From Clostridium_I sp047718555 (lineage in GTDB: Bacteria; Bacillota; Clostridia; Clostridiales; Clostridiaceae): 33,449 nt of DNA. Below are positions 30,143 through 33,449 of this stretch, piece by piece. The first letter of the stretch is position 1; each line of letters opens with the position of its first letter. The DNA is taken from NCBI RefSeq assembly GCF_047718555.1, contig NZ_JBDNRK010000047.1:1-33449 (forward strand), written 5' to 3'. Below the pieces are notes generated by a model. The model was not told where the DNA came from, searched no databases, and worked only from the letters and a program-made list of their open reading frames with translations. The position numbers and the translations under genes are program-made.

Positions 30143-30889
30143 GTGAAAAATATAGTTTATGAAGAATCTTATAAAGTTCGTCATTATGAAGCAGATAGAA
30201 ATGGAAGGGTTTTTATTGCAACTTTTGTAAATTATTTTGAGGATTTATCACTAAATCATTCCGAAAGCTTAGATATGGGGATAGAATATCTTTTGGAAAA
30301 CAATATAGCTTGGGTTGTGTATAAATGGGATATAAATATAAATAAATATGCCAGGCTTGGTGAAGAATTAAGGGTACGAACTTGGGCACATTCAGTGAGA
30401 AGGTTTTATGCTTATAGAAAATTTGAAATTATAAATTCTTTAGGAGAAACAATAGTTACAGCTAATTCCTTATGGTTTATGATAAATATGAAGAGAAGAA
30501 GGCCTTGTAAAATACAAGGGGAAATAATAGAAAAATTTGGACTTACTGAAAAAGATAATACTCCAATTGAGTTTGAAAAGCTAAGAAAACCTAGTAATAT
30601 TACTGCGGAGAAAACCTTTTTTGTCAGATATAGTGATATAGATACAAATAAACACGTAAATAACGTTAAGTATGTATCCTGGGCATTGGAAACAATACCA
30701 AAAGAAATAATTAATAACTATAAGCTGAAACAATTAAGGATAGACTATGATAAAGAGACTGCTTATGGAGAGGCTGTTAAAGTTTTGGGAGAAACTATAG
30801 AGATTGATAATGGATATATAGTCTACAATTCACTTTTAAATTCTAATGGTGAAAGATTAAATTTGGTAAAAACTGTATGGGGTAAGTAG
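30143..30889 (+). CDS. Acyl-ACP thioesterase (PF01643 type)
   Basis: The 248-residue protein has two tandem hotdog domains (about 1-125 and 150-248). It hydrolyses acyl-acyl carrier protein to release free fatty acids in the cytoplasm. The N-terminal YKVRHYEADRNGRV and WVVYKWDI match the bacterial FatA/FatB-like family. The second domain has the DTNKHVNN motif with H171 and N169 expected for catalysis. The GTG start at 30143 is chosen because GGGGGG lies 8 bases upstream; the frame is open for 26 further codons without a ribosome site. It is monocistronic. Chain-length preference cannot be read. Confidence 0.9.
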   Translation: MKNIVYEESYKVRHYEADRNGRVFIATFVNYFEDLSLNHSESLDMGIEYLLENNIAWVVYKWDININKYARLGEELRVRTWAHSVRRFYAYRKFEIINSLGETIVTANSLWFMINMKRRRPCKIQGEIIEKFGLTEKDNTPIEFEKLRKPSNITAEKTFFVRYSDIDTNKHVNNVKYVSWALETIPKEIINNYKLKQLRIDYDKETAYGEAVKVLGETIEIDNGYIVYNSLLNSNGERLNLVKTVWGK

Positions 30890-31142
30890 GAATATAAATT
30901 ATAATCAGGAATGGCACAAAAAATTTTTGATTTTTTATTTGGAAAATAATATAAAAATTTTAAAATATAAGCATATATACTGTAATAAGTTATCTCATTT
31001 ATAAAATAGTATTTTAAAATATAAGATTAAAAAGATGTGTGTTTTAAAACAATATTTAATTATGAAATTAGATATCTATATTTAAATATTATTAATTAAG
31101 TATCATAAATTGGAGGTATAATTTTAATTATAACCTATATAA

Positions 31143-31158
31143 TGCAATATTTATTGCA
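31143..31158. promoter_or_regulatory. Palindrome upstream of the flavoprotein gene
   Basis: TGCAATA-TT-TATTGCA is a perfect palindrome 55 bases before the TTG start at 31213. It may be an operator or a small hairpin. A GGAGGTATAAT without start codon lies at about 31111. The rest of 30890-31212 is AT-rich, with no gene or clear terminator. Confidence 0.35.
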
Positions 31159-31212
31159 CAAATTATATATTAAGAGTTGTAGATTTGAAATAACAAAGGG
31201 AGAGAAAGTATT

Positions 31213-32448
31213 TTGAAACATGATATTATTATAGTTGGTGGTGGTGCTTCAGGAATTATGGCAGCAATTACTGCTAAAGATCTAGGAAAAGATGTGGCGA
31301 TTTTAGAAGGAAATGATAGAATAGGAAAAAAGCTGCTGACTACGGGAAATGGAAGATGTAACATAACTAACACGTGTGTTGATTATTCAAGATATCATAG
31401 CAATAATGATGGCTTTTTTAACTTTTCTCTAAATAATTTTAATTGCAGGGATTCAGAATTGTTTTTTAATTCCATAGGATTGCCACTTACGGTCTTAGAG
31501 GAGGGTAAAATGTATCCTATGTCTCTGCAGGCATCTTCAGTTTTAGATGTAATTAGACTGGCACTAGAAGAAAGAGGTATACCTGTATATTTAAATAACA
31601 AGGTTAAAGATATTAAAATAAAGAACTCAGAATTTCATATTTTTACAGATGATGGAGAAGAGAGTTTTCAGTGTAATAAACTAATACTGGCTACTGGTGG
31701 AAAGGCTGCACCTAAAACAGGATCGGACGGCATTGGTTATTTTATTGCAAAATCTTTTGGACATAAGATAATTAATCCTATTCCAGCCCTAGTACAATTA
31801 AAGCTTAAATATAAAAATCTAAAGGCATTGTCTGGAATTAAATTTAATGGATATTGTGAGGTATTAGTAAAGGGAGAAGTAAAAAGAAGAGAATTTGGAG
31901 AAATTCTCTTTACTGATTATGGTATATCAGGACCACCTATATTGCAGCTTAGTGGTATTGCAGCAAAAGCTCTTGAGCAGGGAAGCAATGCAGATATAAG
32001 AATTGACATGATGCCTCAATATAAAATGAATGAACTCATAGATTTTTTAGAAAATCATTGGGGAATGTTTAGCCATAGAACTGTGTTTAATTCACTTATA
32101 GGAATTATTAATAAGAAAATGATTCCTATAATTTTAAGGGAAGCTCAATTAGATAATATGCATAAGCCTTGTTTAGAATTAAGTTGGAAAGAAAAGAAAA
32201 ATATTTACAATTTATTAAAGAACTGGATTTTTCAGGTTGTAGATACAAATTCTTTTTCCAATGCTCAAGTTACTGCTGGAGGGATTGATACTAAATATGT
32301 TGAAGCAGAGACCATGGAATCAAAAATTATAGATAATTTATATTTTTGCGGAGAAATATTAGACGTGGATGGTGACTGCGGAGGCTTTAATCTTCAGTGG
32401 GCTTGGAGTTCGGCATATATTGCAGGAAAGAACGCAGCAGATACTTAA
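31213..32448 (+). CDS. NAD(P)/FAD-dependent oxidoreductase of the HI0933/BaiN family
   Basis: The 411-residue flavoprotein has an FAD site GGGASG (9-14), the family stretch GKKLLTTGNGRCNITN, a central barrel domain (TDYGISGPPILQLSG), and the end motif FCGEILDVDGDCGGFNLQWAWSSAYIAGKN. This is the HI0933-like/YhiN family; BaiN members act on bile-acid intermediates, but most have unknown substrates and no role should be assumed here. The start is TTG with AAGGGAGAG about 8 bases upstream; no ATG fits. It is monocistronic; a structured-repeat copy begins ten bases after the stop. Confidence 0.9.
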   Translation: MKHDIIIVGGGASGIMAAITAKDLGKDVAILEGNDRIGKKLLTTGNGRCNITNTCVDYSRYHSNNDGFFNFSLNNFNCRDSELFFNSIGLPLTVLEEGKMYPMSLQASSVLDVIRLALEERGIPVYLNNKVKDIKIKNSEFHIFTDDGEESFQCNKLILATGGKAAPKTGSDGIGYFIAKSFGHKIINPIPALVQLKLKYKNLKALSGIKFNGYCEVLVKGEVKRREFGEILFTDYGISGPPILQLSGIAAKALEQGSNADIRIDMMPQYKMNELIDFLENHWGMFSHRTVFNSLIGIINKKMIPIILREAQLDNMHKPCLELSWKEKKNIYNLLKNWIFQVVDTNSFSNAQVTAGGIDTKYVEAETMESKIIDNLYFCGEILDVDGDCGGFNLQWAWSSAYIAGKNAADT

Positions 32449-32458
32449 CTTTAATTTA

Positions 32459-32585
32459 TTTATCCAATGACTAGCCGCTGTAATACTCTATCTAATAAAG
32501 CTGGAGATAACAGTGGCACATCCTTGGATATTTCATCTAAACTCAGTGGAAATGCAAACTGCCACTAAGTAAGATTTACTGATAA
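32459..32585 (+). repeat. Structured repeat, copy C
   Basis: The element begins TTTATCCAATGACTAGCC. TATCC (32461-32465) pairs with GGATA (32526-32530). GCCGCTGT (32474-32481) pairs with ACAGTGGC (32510-32517) with one G-U. The end hairpin is CTCAGTGG (32542-32549) / CCACTAAG (32562-32569). The helix sequence differs from copy A (CCACTCT/AGGGTGG) while pairing is kept. Between 32586 and 32761 there is only AT-rich sequence with a TATAAT near 32690. Confidence 0.65.
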
Positions 32586-32761
32586 TTTGAAGATGTGCAG
32601 ATTGTATATTACCAATTGTAGTCACATAAATATCATTAGGATATTTATGTTTGTTTAGCTTATAATAATATTGAATAAATAAGTTATAATGTGGATCATA
32701 ATAACTATAGTTTTTTACAAAATAGTGTGGTTACAATTATATATTAGAAAGGTTGATATGT

Positions 32762-33142
32762 ATGAAAGCTGAGGAATTAATGAACTATAAGAATTGGGTT
32801 GTAGTAGGCGATGTCTCAAATAGCACCAAGTATGCTTATAAAATATTACAGGAATTAAAACAGAAGGGATACAATGCATCTGGCGTTAATCCTAGAGAAA
32901 AATCAGAAGATATATATAGAAATCTAAAAGATGTCAATTATAGAATAGATGTTGTAGATTTATGCATAAATCCTGTAATGGGCATTGGAATACTGAAAGA
33001 AGTAAGTGATTTAAACATAGATAAAGTACTCATCCAGCCAGGTGCAGGAAGTAATGAAATATTAGATTATTGTAGAAAAAATAGTATTACAGCAGTAGAA
33101 GGCTGTGCATTAGTAGAGCTTTCACATAAATCTAATAATTAG
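32762..33142 (+). CDS. CoA-binding domain protein (YccU-like)
   Basis: The 126-residue protein is a single Rossmann-type CoA_binding_2 domain. It opens NYKNWVVVGDVSNSTKYAYKILQELKQKGY and continues with VNPREK, VDLCINP and VLIQPGAGSNEIL, then VEGCALVEL. Members bind CoA or a nucleotide; the biochemical role is unknown. The start at 32762 is chosen although an in-frame TTG at 32753 exists, because AAAGG at 32748-32752 abuts the TTG but is 9 bases from this ATG. The tRNA-Glu promoter follows about 190 bases later. 33143-33335 contains nothing I can name. Confidence 0.85.
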   Translation: MKAEELMNYKNWVVVGDVSNSTKYAYKILQELKQKGYNASGVNPREKSEDIYRNLKDVNYRIDVVDLCINPVMGIGILKEVSDLNIDKVLIQPGAGSNEILDYCRKNSITAVEGCALVELSHKSNN

Positions 33143-33335
33143 CTTATACTAATATATTTCAAGATAAGATATAGAAGAAGGAGTAGGAGTACATCAAAGA
33201 TAAGATAAATTCAAGAATATAAGAAATATGGAATATAATGCCTTGTCAAAATTGGAAGTTACTTATTTCTTTGTGCAATAAATTACATTTTATCTTTATT
33301 ATTTTAAGAAATATTAAAAAATACGAAAATTTATG

Positions 33336-33364
33336 TTGACATTAAACGGTTTTTTTTGTATCAT
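33336..33364 (+). promoter_or_regulatory. tRNA-Glu promoter
   Basis: TTGACA (33336-33341) and TATCAT (33359-33364) have a 17-base spacer, with transcription expected near 33371. The 35-base leader would be removed by RNase P. Confidence 0.75.
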
Positions 33365-33405
33365 ATTTATTGTTAGGTCGCGAGATGCGGTAATAAATTT
33401 AATAA

Positions 33406-33449
33406 GGCCCCTTGGTCAAGCGGTTAAGACACCACCCTTTCACGGTGGT
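33406..33449 (+). tRNA. tRNA-Glu (anticodon TTC), partial at the window end
   Basis: The 44 visible bases give the acceptor 5' strand GGCCCCT, a D arm with GGTCAAGCGGTTAAGAC, and the anticodon stem CCACC/GGTGG with loop CTTTCAC, hence anticodon TTC reading glutamate. The T arm and 3' acceptor lie beyond the window. It may be the first of a tRNA cluster. Confidence 0.92.

Noticed and set aside
31213..32448. Bile-acid dehydrogenation role suggested by the BaiN name
   Set aside because: No other bai genes are present; the family is broad and the name is carried over from one member.

Overview
The window is AT-rich, densely coded DNA with strong AGGAGG-type ribosome sites, sigma-A promoters of the TTGACA-17-TATAAT type, and proteins typical of Clostridium sensu stricto: Hsp18, reverse rubrerythrin, a zinc-ribbon AbrB, a bacterial acyl-ACP thioesterase and nitrogenase-like proteins. 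The genus is an inference from gene content and style; no rRNA is present. hsp18 and purA lie on the origin-proximal part of the Clostridium acetobutylicum chromosome as I recall it. A cluster of DnaA boxes at the left edge fits that setting.

Region by region. 1-840: DnaA-box cluster, bidirectional terminator, and hsp18 on the minus strand under a CtsR-type operator. 1227-10303: a sugar-acid catabolic region. It holds an IclR regulator, KDPG aldolase, KDG kinase, a FadR-type GntR regulator, two GntP permeases and an IlvD/Edd-family dehydratase between them. Together these genes encode a plausible semi-phosphorylative Entner-Doudoroff route: gluconate import, dehydration to 2-keto-3-deoxygluconate, phosphorylation, and cleavage to pyruvate and glyceraldehyde-3-phosphate. 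No gluconate kinase is present. A palindrome (TTGTAATACAA) recurs at two similar promoters and is the likely GntR operator. 10504-12430: a GNAT acetyltransferase with an unusual leader, tRNA-Thr(CGT), and a protein that resembles RNase H but lacks its acidic residues. 12492-17466: an eroded, patchwork area. It holds remnants of a divergent AraC-regulator/EamA-transporter pair, a K-like plus D-like nitrogenase component-1 pair with no NifH-like partner, an SOS-box-controlled LexA DNA-binding domain without its protease half, and a chemotaxis-receptor scrap. The nitrogenase-like pair lies between two copies of a structured repeat.

17704-20745: fructose uptake and phosphorylation (fruK, fruA). 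20998-24256: a compact three-gene unit (22-residue-repeat protein, MoxR-like AAA ATPase, VWA/metallopeptidase-like protein) closed by a strong terminator; I cannot assign its function. 24339-33142: abrB, an M19 dipeptidase, reverse rubrerythrin with a palindrome in its promoter spacer, a COG2509 flavoprotein with purA, a DUF1858 redox-disulfide protein, an acyl-ACP thioesterase, a BaiN/HI0933-type flavoprotein and a CoA-binding protein. The window ends inside tRNA-Glu(TTC).

The most distinctive cross-window signal is a dispersed element of roughly 75-230 nt present in five copies (three plus, two minus). It has a conserved core, nested helices with base-pair-preserving changes between copies, and a terminal hairpin. 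It looks like a structured RNA or the end of a small mobile element.
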